Shown one piece after another: positions 27,797-35,182 of a DNA stretch of 38,048 nucleotides (positions are counted from its first letter, which is position 1; every line of letters begins with the position of its first letter). The DNA is from Deltaproteobacteria bacterium. Lineage in GTDB: Bacteria; Desulfobacterota; Desulfuromonadia; Geobacterales; Geobacteraceae. The notes under the pieces are model-generated. The model was given only the letters and a program-made list of their open reading frames with translations, did not search any database and had not been told where the DNA came from. The stretch lies in NCBI GenBank assembly GCA_021848385.1, contig JAJZUQ010000028.1:1-38048 (forward strand), written 5' to 3'. A program made the position numbers and the translations under genes.

Positions 27797-28291
27797 ATGT
27801 TGAAGCGCATGGCACTTCTGTTGATTATCCTGACCCTGCTTGTCCCCTGTTCCTGGGGTGAGGAAGGAGGCTCTTCGGGATGGCGGCGGTTCGCCTTTAA
27901 CGGCAGGGATTTCCAAGCGATATCGCAGCCGAAGAAAATCTCCGTCCATTTGAAAAACGGGTATCTTCCCGACATCGTCCCCGCAGGAAAATTTCCCCAT
28001 GAGGATACACTGCCGGAAGGGACCGGTGGGGTAGCCGGTATCTGCTACATAGAGACCGTTGGCGGAAAGAATAAGCGGGGAGACTATGCTCCCTTGTCAG
28101 GGGCTGTCATCGAGTTGTCCCGGGGGGACTGGCGAATGGCTGCACGGGCAGATGCGCAAGGATACTTTGTCCTGGCCCTGCCGCCTGGTGAGTATGAATT
28201 AAAGCTTTTCGGGTTCAGCGGCAGGTTCCGGGTCGAAACAGGGAAAAATGCGCTTGTTGCGGTCAGGGGTGGAAAGCGTGTAGCGGAGTAG
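27797..28291 (+). CDS. Small exported protein with a carboxypeptidase-regulatory-like (Ig-fold) domain
   Basis: The 164-residue protein has a strong signal peptide (MLKRMALLLIILTLLVP, cleavage near CSWG-EE). A cysteine at residue 18 is preceded by LVP, so it is not a convincing lipobox. The C-terminal half reads PLSGAVIELSRGDWRMAARA, then DAQGYFVLALPPGEYELKLFG. This is the G-x-V...D-x-x-G-x-F-x-x-x-x-P-x-G-x-Y-x-L pattern of CarboxypepD_reg-like beta sandwiches. AAGGAG lies upstream of ATG 27797. It is isolated between the leuA terminator and the convergent cold-shock gene. Function is unknown; binding in the periplasm or outer membrane is the most one can say. Confidence 0.75.
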   Translation: MLKRMALLLIILTLLVPCSWGEEGGSSGWRRFAFNGRDFQAISQPKKISVHLKNGYLPDIVPAGKFPHEDTLPEGTGGVAGICYIETVGGKNKRGDYAPLSGAVIELSRGDWRMAARADAQGYFVLALPPGEYELKLFGFSGRFRVETGKNALVAVRGGKRVAE

Positions 28292-28357
28292 GTGTGCTCT
28301 CCCATGGTGATGATCCCCTGCTGGAAAGCTGAGCATCTGCATCCTGGCGTAACGAAA

Positions 28358-28389
28358 AAAGCCCTGCCGGGGTTACCCGGCAGGGCTTT
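28358..28389 (-). terminator. Rho-independent terminator of the cold-shock gene
   Basis: A perfect 14-bp stem (28358-28371 with 28376-28389) has a four-base loop, and on the minus strand it runs into a T tract. The plus strand has few T residues after it. Confidence 0.85.
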
Positions 28390-28412
28390 AGTTTGTCACA
28401 GCCTGATAGCTG

Positions 28413-28613
28413 CTACAGTTTTCTGACGTTAGCGGCCTGCAGACCTTTGGGGCCGTTGACCACGTCAAAGGTTACGGCTTCGCCTTCGGCGAGGGACTTG
28501 AAGCCATCGGACTGGATGGCGGAGAAATGCACGAAAACGTCTTCGCCATTCTCCTGCTCGATGAAGCCAAACCCTTTTGCGTCGTTAAACCATTTTACTT
28601 TACCCTGAGCCAT
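28413..28613 (-). CDS. Cold-shock domain protein (CspA family)
   Basis: The 66-residue single cold-shock domain carries the RNA-binding motifs KGFGFI (RNP1, about residues 14-19) and VFVHF (RNP2, about 27-31). It starts [14 protein letters not shown]. These small OB-fold proteins bind single-stranded nucleic acid and act as RNA chaperones. ATG 28613 follows AAAGGAGGTAGGAAAG; an 11-residue N-terminal extension to 28646 is in frame but lacks family support. A consensus promoter at 28761-28789 predicts a leader of about 140 bases, similar in scale to cspA leaders. Confidence 0.95.
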   Translation of the reverse strand: MAQGKVKWFNDAKGFGFIEQENGEDVFVHFSAIQSDGFKSLAEGEAVTFDVVNGPKGLQAANVRKL

Positions 28614-28636
28614 CTTTCCTACCTCCTTTGTGCGCC

Positions 28637-28675
28637 TCCGGAACATATGCCGGAACTGGTTGGTGCAGTTTCCGG
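28637..28675 (-). promoter_or_regulatory. Alternative hairpins in the cold-shock gene leader
   Basis: On the minus strand, CCGGAAACTG (28675-28666) can pair with CAGTTCCGG (28658-28650). The same CCGG can instead pair with the next CCGGA (28641-28637), nearer the ribosome-binding site. The two helices are mutually exclusive. A temperature-responsive role is inferred only from the gene family. Confidence 0.35.
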
Positions 28676-28760
28676 AGTCTTGAGGCAGGAAAAGGCTAAA
28701 TTCTGAAGAAATTTACCATTCCCAGGTTCTACAAAAACTTCCGAAACTTGCTACCATGGC

Positions 28761-28789
28761 ACATTAACAAGGTCATCGGGGCATGTCAA
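28761..28789 (-). promoter_or_regulatory. Sigma-70 promoter of the cold-shock gene
   Basis: On the minus strand TTGACA (28789-28784) and TAATGT (28766-28761) are exactly 17 bp apart, about 150 bases upstream of the start codon. Confidence 0.7.
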
Positions 28790-28852
28790 GAGGAAAATAA
28801 ACGCCAGATAAATTTTTTTTCACGGGGGATATATCCGTATTCTCAATGCTCA

Positions 28853-29881
28853 TCAAAACATGTTGATTCTACCGATGAATGCCATAAGCAATCCGTAATG
28901 CTGGCGTTCGAAATGGAGAGAAAGACGCGGCAACTTCAGCAGGTCAGGTTCGTCTGCTTCCTCCGGCAAAGGGATGGTGCGGGTTATTCTGGTGCCGGGG
29001 ACCAGGAGTTCAGGGAATTCGCTTTGCAATTCCTCGATATTGTCCTCGGAGAGTTCTTTGGTGAGCCTGATGATGAGTTTGCCGTCTACGAAGCGGATGG
29101 AGTGGTAGTTTCGGTAGAAACCGTCAATAACAGCGATTGCTTCATCAGTGCTGCGAGTGATGGTAAAGATCGAGAAGTCCTCGGCTGAGATGAGTCCCTT
29201 GCCGAGCATCCCTGCCTTGATGAATTGGAACCACAGGTCCCAGTAGCCACTTTCGTCGTCGATCAGGACAAGAGGTTTGGGAGATGTCTTGCCTGTCTGG
29301 ACAAGGGTGAACACCTCCATCGCTTCGTCAAGGGTGCCGAAACCGCCGGGGAATACGGCTATGGCGTCGGATTCTTTGACAAAGGCGACCTTGCGGTTGA
29401 AGAAGTATTTATAGGTTATGAGCCGCCGGTTTTTCAGCATGACAGGGTTGGGCGACTGTTCGAAGGGGAGCCGGATGTTGACGGCAAACGAGTTTTCGCT
29501 CCCCGCTCCTTCGTTGCCGGCCTGCATTATGCCGGGGCCGCCGCCGGTGATGATCATGTACCCGTGTTCGACCAGTTGACGGCTGAAACCGACGCATTTC
29601 CGGTAAATGGGTTCGTGCGATTCGGTCCGGGCCGAACCGAAGATGGTTACTTTCTTTTTCTGCCGGTAGGGTGCGAAGATCTTGCTGGTGTAGCGCATTT
29701 CCTTCATGGTGTTGTTGAGCATCTTCAGGTCAGCGGGGTAATCGGTCTCCTGGCCCGATTTGAGGGCCGAAATTATCATCTCCCTCACTAGGTCGGCGTG
29801 GTGGATGTCCTCCGCCTTCTGAAGGAGGTCGTCAATAATTTCATCGATCCTGCCGTTGGTCCTTTTAAAGCTTAATTCCAT
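28853..29881 (-). CDS. LOG-family (Rossmann-fold, TIGR00730-like) protein with N- and C-terminal extensions
   Basis: The central domain of this 342-residue protein has VTIFGSAR (residues 78-85), GGGPGIMQAGNEGAG (113-127) and PGGFGTLDE (178-186). The last is the PGGxGTxxE motif of LOG and related nucleotide phosphoribohydrolases, long misnamed lysine decarboxylases. Family members release the base from nucleoside monophosphates. A helical N-terminal region (about 1-75) and a C-terminal region after about 255 are additional to the small LOG fold and may set substrate or oligomer state. I use ATG 29881; GAGG about ten bases upstream is a weak ribosome-binding site. A consensus promoter lies at 29915-29943. 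Confidence 0.85.
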   Translation of the reverse strand: MELSFKRTNGRIDEIIDDLLQKAEDIHHADLVREMIISALKSGQETDYPADLKMLNNTMKEMRYTSKIFAPYRQKKKVTIFGSARTESHEPIYRKCVGFSRQLVEHGYMIITGGGPGIMQAGNEGAGSENSFAVNIRLPFEQSPNPVMLKNRRLITYKYFFNRKVAFVKESDAIAVFPGGFGTLDEAMEVFTLVQTGKTSPKPLVLIDDESGYWDLWFQFIKAGMLGKGLISAEDFSIFTITRSTDEAIAVIDGFYRNYHSIRFVDGKLIIRLTKELSEDNIEELQSEFPELLVPGTRITRTIPLPEEADEPDLLKLPRLSLHFERQHYGLLMAFIGRINMF

Positions 29882-29914
29882 AGGGAGAGCCTCTTTCCGT
29901 GGCAAATTCGCGAG

Positions 29915-29943
29915 ATTATAGCATCGGGCAGGATGAGAGGCAA
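29915..29943 (-). promoter_or_regulatory. Sigma-70 promoter of the LOG-family gene
   Basis: On the minus strand TTGCCT (29943-29938) and a perfect TATAAT (29920-29915) are 17 bp apart, giving a leader of roughly 25 bases. The promoter supports ATG 29881 over the upstream in-frame start at 29974. Confidence 0.7.
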
Positions 29944-30091
29944 ATGTTAAGCGGAATCGAACAACTATTTCCATGCACGAGGAATGCTATCGTTTGTCGG
30001 ACAGAAATATAGGTGTATTAATCTTTGGGCAGACAGGAAGACCAAGTGAGGGGCTTATGCTTGTAAATAACACTTTGGCAATGTTCAGATT

Positions 30092-30520
30092 TTACACAAC
30101 GCCATTTCTTCTTCTCTTTCTGATGGCGTCACCGGGAAGTGGCATACCCTCGCTTTTTGCCAGCAAATCGAGATGGTGAGCCAGAGTGTTCTTGTCAGGG
30201 TAATCCCTTATAAAATCCAAAATTTCCCGTTCCCACGGATCATGTGGTTCTGTGGACTCTCCGATGTATTCAGCAAGGTCTTTCTCCCCGATTTGGAACA
30301 AATAGTCCTTTGTCTGATGGGGTGGTACTCCAAGATAACGGCAAACGTAGAACAGTTTGATCTCAGAGATGGGATGCCCTTCATAGAGTAGAGTGCGAGC
30401 TGTCTCCCGGCTGATCTTACGCCGCGCACCGCTTGACTTGTGGAAGTCCGCTAGGTCGGAGTAGCGTGAACGCATGACCGCCAAGAGTTCCGTGCCTATT
30501 TGTTTGAATTTTTCTTCCAT
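30092..30520 (-). CDS. Small protein with HTH-like region, divergent from leuC
   Basis: This 142-residue protein is not assigned to a named family. The segment ISRETARTLLYEGHPISEIK, running on to LFYVCRYLGVPPHQTKDYLF (about residues 38-77), has the helix spacing of an XRE-like helix-turn-helix. The C-terminus is highly basic (KRRRNG). ATG 30520 is preceded by AAGGAGATAATC. It lies in an AT-richer patch than its neighbours, possibly acquired. A perfect 16-bp palindrome sits 89 bases upstream, between this gene and leuC. A DNA-binding regulator is the best guess; an orphan antitoxin-like protein is an alternative. Confidence 0.7.
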   Translation of the reverse strand: MEEKFKQIGTELLAVMRSRYSDLADFHKSSGARRKISRETARTLLYEGHPISEIKLFYVCRYLGVPPHQTKDYLFQIGEKDLAEYIGESTEPHDPWEREILDFIRDYPDKNTLAHHLDLLAKSEGMPLPGDAIRKRRRNGVV

Positions 30521-30608
30521 GATTATCTCCTTGTATTTTGCATTAGCATATAATAACAAATAATTGGTCTTAATCCACTTCGTAACCAAGTCAGCCACGT
30601 CGCAGATT

Positions 30609-30624
30609 TTTAAATGCATTTAAA
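30609..30624. promoter_or_regulatory. Perfect 16-bp palindrome in the leuC / HTH-gene divergent region (candidate operator)
   Basis: TTTAAATGCATTTAAA is fully self-complementary. It ends five bases before a TTGACA (30629-30634) that could be the -35 box of leuC, although no good -10 box follows at standard spacing. The placement suits a regulator binding site. Confidence 0.45.
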
Positions 30625-30725
30625 GAGTTTGACACTGCGAAACTAATATTAGATTGATTTGTGCCCCCGATTTGTTTACATTACGGCGGTAAAAAACCAT
30701 TTTACGGGTGAAAGGAACGAGTTGA

Positions 30726-32009
30726 ATGGGCAAGACGATAGCTGAGAAAATATTTGCCACCCATCTGGTTGACGAGCCCTTTGCCGGGACCCATGTGCTG
30801 AAGCTGGATGTGGTGCTGTGCCACGAGATCACCACCCCCATTGCCATTGCGGATCTGATGGCGAGAGGGAAGGACCGGGTATTTGACACGACCAGGATCA
30901 AGGCGGTGATCGACCATGTTACCCCGAGCAAGGATACGAAGACTGCCACCCAGGCCAAGATCCTCCGGGACTGGGCCAGGCGTCACGCTATCAAGGATTT
31001 TTTTGATGTGGGGCACAACGGCGTCTGCCATGCCCTCTTCCCCGAGAAAGGGTTCATTCGCCCGGGCTACACGGTTATCATGGGTGATTCCCACACCTGC
31101 ACCCATGGGGCTTTCGGCGCCTTTGCCGCCGGAGTCGGGACAACGGACCTGGAGGTGGGGATCCTCAAGGGGGTCTGCGCCTTCCGGGAGCCGAAGACAA
31201 TCCGCTTCAACCTCCACGGTACCCTCCCCAAGGGGGTCTACGCCAAGGATGTTATTCTCTTTCTCATCGGTCAGGTCGGCGTAAACGGCGCCACCGACCG
31301 GGTCATGGAGTTCCGCGGCCCGGTAGTCGAGGCCATGACCATGGAGTCCCGCATGACGCTCTGCAACATGGCGATCGAGGCGGGGGGAACCTCCGGTATC
31401 TGCATGCCCGACCAGGTGACGGTGGATTACCTCTGGCCGTTCATCCAGAACGATTACCCCTCGATGGATGCGGCCTTGGCCGAGTTCAGGAAATGGTGGT
31501 CCGATGACGACGCAGTCTATGACAAGGTGCTCGATTTCGACCTGTCGACCCTGGAGCCGATCGTCACCCACGGCTACAAGCCTGACCAAGTGAAAACCAT
31601 CACCGAGATGGCCGGCACCCCGGTGGACCAGGTCTACCTCGGTTCCTGCACCAACGGTCGCCTGGAGGACCTTCGCATAGCAGCCGGGATACTGAAGGGG
31701 AAAACCATCGCCCCGACGGTGCGTGCCATCCTCTCTCCTGCCACGCCCAAGATCTATCAGGAGGCCCTCCATGAGGGGCTCATCGATATCTTCATGGAGG
31801 CCGGTTTCTGCGTCACCAACCCGACCTGTGGCGCCTGTCTCGGTATGTCCAACGGCGTGCTGGCGGAAGGAGAGGTCTGTGCTTCCACCACCAACCGGAA
31901 CTTCATGGGCAGGATGGGAAAAGGTGGAATGGTCCACCTCATGTCGCCGGCCACCAGCGCCGCCACGGCCATAGAGGGGAAGATGGCCGATCCCAGAAAG
32001 TACCTTTAA
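30726..32009 (+). CDS. leuC: 3-isopropylmalate dehydratase, large subunit
   Basis: LeuC with LeuD isomerises 2- to 3-isopropylmalate using a [4Fe-4S] cluster. The 427-residue protein is the shorter archaeal/HacA-like type rather than the ~466-residue enterobacterial form. Cluster ligands fit Cys308 (GSCTNG), Cys368 and Cys371 (NPTCGACLG). Other blocks are GDSHTCTHGAFGAFAAGVG and STTNRNFMGRMGKGG. ATG 30726 has GAAAGGAACG upstream. It is separated from leuA by about 3 kb of unrelated genes, and no T-box precedes it, so it may be regulated separately. leuD follows after 73 bases. Confidence 0.96.
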   Translation: MGKTIAEKIFATHLVDEPFAGTHVLKLDVVLCHEITTPIAIADLMARGKDRVFDTTRIKAVIDHVTPSKDTKTATQAKILRDWARRHAIKDFFDVGHNGVCHALFPEKGFIRPGYTVIMGDSHTCTHGAFGAFAAGVGTTDLEVGILKGVCAFREPKTIRFNLHGTLPKGVYAKDVILFLIGQVGVNGATDRVMEFRGPVVEAMTMESRMTLCNMAIEAGGTSGICMPDQVTVDYLWPFIQNDYPSMDAALAEFRKWWSDDDAVYDKVLDFDLSTLEPIVTHGYKPDQVKTITEMAGTPVDQVYLGSCTNGRLEDLRIAAGILKGKTIAPTVRAILSPATPKIYQEALHEGLIDIFMEAGFCVTNPTCGACLGMSNGVLAEGEVCASTTNRNFMGRMGKGGMVHLMSPATSAATAIEGKMADPRKYL

Positions 32010-32082
32010 CGCATTTTTATGCAGGGGCTGCCCTTGGTGGCCGCCCTGTGCCAGGTAACATTCACTCAAGGAGACAGGATCT

Positions 32083-32610
32083 ATGAAAACATTCGGCGGC
32101 TCCGTGCTGTTTCTTGACCGCTCGGACATTAATACCGATGAGATCATCCCGGCCAAGTACCTGACCGAGATAACCAAGGAAGACCTTAAGCCCTACATCC
32201 TGGAAGACCTGAAGCTGCCCGGTTTCGACCCGAAAGGGGCGAAGACGCGGGAAGCCCGGGTGATCGTCTCCCGTGCCAACTTCGGTTGCGGATCTTCCCG
32301 GGAGCACGCGCCTTGGGTATTCGAGGTGAACGACATAACCGCGGTGGTGGCCGAGTCCTTTGCCCGCATCTTCAGGCAGAACATGTTCAACTGCGGCATG
32401 GCTGCTATCGAACTCCCGAAGGAGAAGATCGACCGGCTGTTCAGCTATGCCGGCTATCCCGATAGCACGATGGCGGTGGATGTGGCTGGACAGACCGTGA
32501 CCGTCAGGGGAGGAGGGAAGGAGGAAACCGTCTCTTTCGAGGTCTCCCCCTTCGATAAGGCTCTGGTTCTGGCTGGCGGGTGGGTGGATTACGCCGACAA
32601 GAAGTACTAG
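32083..32610 (+). CDS. leuD: 3-isopropylmalate dehydratase, small subunit
   Basis: The 175-residue swivel-domain partner of LeuC has DRSDINTDEIIPAKYLT at the N-terminus. The aconitase-family substrate motif ANFGCGSSREHAPWV is near residue 65, and ARIFRQNMFNCGMAAIEL follows. The length fits the short archaeal-type LeuD paired with a HacA-like LeuC. ATG 32083 follows AAGGAGACAGGATCT. A terminator follows, so leuC-leuD is a two-gene unit. leuB is not in the window. Confidence 0.96.
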   Translation: MKTFGGSVLFLDRSDINTDEIIPAKYLTEITKEDLKPYILEDLKLPGFDPKGAKTREARVIVSRANFGCGSSREHAPWVFEVNDITAVVAESFARIFRQNMFNCGMAAIELPKEKIDRLFSYAGYPDSTMAVDVAGQTVTVRGGGKEETVSFEVSPFDKALVLAGGWVDYADKKY

Positions 32611-32644
32611 CCGGACGGGAGCCCCTCGTACGTTATTGGTATGC

Positions 32645-32679
32645 AACGGCCCGCTACTGAACGCGGGCCGTTCTTTTTG
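32645..32679 (+). terminator. Rho-independent terminator of leuC-leuD
   Basis: A perfect 10-bp stem (AACGGCCCGC at 32645-32654 with its complement at 32663-32672) and eight-base loop run into CTTTTT. Confidence 0.88.
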
Positions 32680-32710
32680 CGGATATGTGGGCAAAAGCCG
32701 CTGTTTTTAG

Positions 32711-32740
32711 TTGACGAGGTGCGGTGGGTGGAGATACTAT
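32711..32740 (+). promoter_or_regulatory. Putative sigma-70 promoter of the repeat-protein/mla operon
   Basis: TTGACG (32711-32716) and TACTAT (32735-32740) are 18 bp apart, about 30 bases before the first gene of the unit. Confidence 0.5.
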
Positions 32741-32771
32741 TCAATGCTTATATATTAATGAGTAAGGACCT

Positions 32772-34361
32772 ATGGTAAGCGCTAAAGCTTTAGTCATAGC
32801 CTGTAGCATGGTCTGCAGCGTATTGGTGACCCCTCTCCTTGCTGCGGAGGAGGGGATGTCTGCGCATGAGGGGACGATATTCACCCTCTGGCCCCTTGTG
32901 GATTATCGTGAAAGTCCCCGCGAGCATTACCGCAACCTGTCCCTGCTGGGGCCGCTGTTCAAGTTCCAGGTCCATGGAGACGACAGCACGTTTGCCGTGC
33001 GCCCATTGCTGTACCGGACCGGGGACCGGCGCGAACAGACCGTGCAGACGTCCTATCTCTATCCCCTCGCCTCGACCGATTCCTCTCCCCGGGCGACAAC
33101 GTTCCAGGTGATGCAGCTCCTGCAGAAAAACGTCTATCGCAAGGGGGAGGAGGGGGAGGAGCACAACAGCCAGTTCTTTCCCTTCTACCTGCAGGGGAAA
33201 TCGCAAAAGTACGGTTCCTATACGTCGGTCTTTCCCCTCTACGGCGATATTTACGAGCGTTTCTGGCGCGATGAAATCCATTTCGCCCTGTTTCCCCTCT
33301 ACAGCCGGACTGTCAACAGGGGGACTACCTCTCGCAATTACCTCTACCCGTTTTTCAACACGACAGAAGGGGATAAGGAGAGTGGTTTCCAGTTCTGGCC
33401 CCTCTACGGGCAGTCCGCCAAGGAAGGTGTCTACCGGAAGCGTTTTGTCCTCTGGCCATTCTTCATGAGCGAAACCAGGGACATCAACACGGAAAACCCC
33501 AAGGATCGTCTCTATCTCTTCCCCTTCTATGCGGCCCTCGATTCGCCACAAAGGACGTCTCGCCATTACCTCTGGCCGTTCTTCGGGCATACGGTGGACC
33601 GGGGGACCGGGAAGCCAGAGGAAGTGGCCGTAGCCCCCTCTTTCGAAATTCTGGATGAATACGAGGAGCGGAATACGGGAAAACTGGAGGAGTGGGACTA
33701 TTTCTGGCCGTTCTGGTATACTGTCCGGAGTACGGAGCGGAATGAGGTCAGCTGGCTCCCCTTCTATGCCAGGACGGTGAGGAAGGAAACGGAAAAAAAC
33801 TGGTACATGTGGCCTCTTTACCGCACGGAACGGCTGGATTCTCCCCTGTTCAGGCAGGAGCGGAGTCGTCTGCTGTATTGGCTCTATAGCGACAATCGCG
33901 AGTCCTGGCCCGTGGATGGTGCGTCGCGGCGCAAGGTGGCGTTCTGGCCACTCTTTGTTTACACGAAGGACCCGAAAGGGGTGATGAGCTTCTCCTTCCC
34001 TGCGCCCGTGGAGCCGGTCCTGGACAAGGAGGGAATCGAGAAGAACTGGGCCCCCCTCTGGCGCATCTACCAGCAGCGGTGGAACGAACAGGGAGACTCG
34101 GCAGCGTCCTTCTTCTGGAACCTGTACTGGCATGAGGCACGGGGCAACGACCTGGCCTACGAATTTTTCCCGCTTGTTGCTTATCGTAAAGAAAACCAAT
34201 TTACCGATTTCCGGTTGCTGAAGGGTTTCGTCGGATACCGGAACCGGGCCGGGGCGAAGCGACTGACCCTGCTCTGGCTTCCGTTCGGCATCAACTGGGG
34301 TGAGACAGCCGCTGTGCCGTCTTCCGGAACTCCGCAGCCCGTGGCAGGGAGTACACCGTAA
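32772..34361 (+). CDS. Exported aromatic-proline repeat protein of unknown function, coupled to mlaE
   Basis: This 529-residue protein has a signal peptide (hydrophobic residues 5-24, cleavage near LLAAEE). About 17 copies of a short motif, [F/L/W/Y][F/W/L/Y]-P-[L/F]-[Y/F/W], recur every 20-35 residues: LWPLV, FFPFY, VFPLY, LFPLY, LYPFF, FWPLY, LWPFF, LFPFY, FWPFW, WLPFY, MWPLY and others. Charged turns separate them. The regular beat suggests a beta-strand-rich solenoid or barrel in the periplasm or outer membrane, but I do not recognise a named family. Its TAA overlaps the mlaE ATG (TAATG), so it is co-translated with the Mla permease. A role with lipid transport is inferred from that coupling alone. 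ATG 32772 follows TAAGGACC. Confidence 0.75.
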   Translation: MVSAKALVIACSMVCSVLVTPLLAAEEGMSAHEGTIFTLWPLVDYRESPREHYRNLSLLGPLFKFQVHGDDSTFAVRPLLYRTGDRREQTVQTSYLYPLASTDSSPRATTFQVMQLLQKNVYRKGEEGEEHNSQFFPFYLQGKSQKYGSYTSVFPLYGDIYERFWRDEIHFALFPLYSRTVNRGTTSRNYLYPFFNTTEGDKESGFQFWPLYGQSAKEGVYRKRFVLWPFFMSETRDINTENPKDRLYLFPFYAALDSPQRTSRHYLWPFFGHTVDRGTGKPEEVAVAPSFEILDEYEERNTGKLEEWDYFWPFWYTVRSTERNEVSWLPFYARTVRKETEKNWYMWPLYRTERLDSPLFRQERSRLLYWLYSDNRESWPVDGASRRKVAFWPLFVYTKDPKGVMSFSFPAPVEPVLDKEGIEKNWAPLWRIYQQRWNEQGDSAASFFWNLYWHEARGNDLAYEFFPLVAYRKENQFTDFRLLKGFVGYRNRAGAKRLTLLWLPFGINWGETAAVPSSGTPQPVAGSTP

Positions 34362-35128
34362 TGTTTGAGCGGATAGGGAAAAAGATCCTCAATTTCTGCG
34401 AAATCGTCGGCGACCAGCTGATCATGCTCGGCCAGACCGTCTATTTCTTCCGGGAGGCACCGCGCAATCTCCAGAGCATCTTTACCCAGATGGCGATCAT
34501 CGGTTATGAGACCGTGCCGGTTGCCTCGGTGATGGCGTTCTTCGTCGGGATGGTCCTGGCGTTACAGACCGGCGTTGAACTGAACAAGTACGGCGGGCAG
34601 AACATCATCGGTGCCATCGTCGGCCATTCCATGGTACGGGAACTCGGGCCGGTCATGACCAGTTTCCTCGTGGCGGGGAGGGCAGGTTCCGCCATGGCGG
34701 CCGAATTGGGGGTCATGCGGGTCTACGAGGAGATTGACGCCCTGAAGACCCTTGATATCAACCCGGTGCGCTACCTGGTCATGCCTCGCCTCATTGCAAG
34801 CCTCATCTGCGTCCCGGCACTGGTCATCTACGCCGATGCCATCGGGATCATCGGTGGCGCGATTATCAGCAACCTTCACCCCAAGATCTTCGTCTCTTAC
34901 ACGACATACTACGACAGCGTGACCGATGCACTGAAGCTTCGTGAAGTGGGAAACGGCCTGATCAAGTCGGTGGTTTTCGGCGGTATTGTCGCCCAGATAT
35001 GCTGTTATGTGGGATTCAAGACGTCCGGCGGAGCACGGGGGATCGGCATCTCAACCACCCGGTCGGTGGTCTGGTCGTTCATGCTTATCCTCGTGTCGGA
35101 CTATTTGCTGACCAGGATTTTAATGTAA
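34361..35128 (+). CDS. mlaE: MlaE-family lipid ABC transporter permease
   Basis: The 255-residue MlaE/YrbE-type permease acts in inner-membrane phospholipid transport with an MCE protein (MlaD) and an ATPase (MlaF). Family features are an amphipathic N-terminal interface helix (residues 1-35) and membrane helices with MAFFVGMVLALQTGVELNKYG. VRELGPVMTSFLVAGRAGSAMAAELG is the conserved loop that couples to the ATPase, and VMPRLIASLICVPALVI follows. Translation starts inside the previous gene's stop codon. The next gene on the strand is mlaD, with no ATPase gene between or nearby. Confidence 0.95.
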   Translation: MFERIGKKILNFCEIVGDQLIMLGQTVYFFREAPRNLQSIFTQMAIIGYETVPVASVMAFFVGMVLALQTGVELNKYGGQNIIGAIVGHSMVRELGPVMTSFLVAGRAGSAMAAELGVMRVYEEIDALKTLDINPVRYLVMPRLIASLICVPALVIYADAIGIIGGAIISNLHPKIFVSYTTYYDSVTDALKLREVGNGLIKSVVFGGIVAQICCYVGFKTSGGARGIGISTTRSVVWSFMLILVSDYLLTRILM

Positions 35129-35182
35129 GCCGGGCATGCCGTTCGGTGGGTGTGCGGTTCAAGATTGCAGGAGGAAGTGACG

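Noticed and set aside
29975-30091. AT-richer stretch between the LOG-family and HTH-like genes
   Set aside because: No gene, repeat or clear promoter was found, so it is recorded only as a slightly AT-rich spacer that may belong with an acquired HTH-like gene.
32010-32082. GC-rich GGGCTGCCC/GGTGGCCGCCC text in the leuC-leuD spacer as a further palindromic element
   Set aside because: It resembles the ilvB-ilvN element slightly, but the pairing is too short and broken to call.
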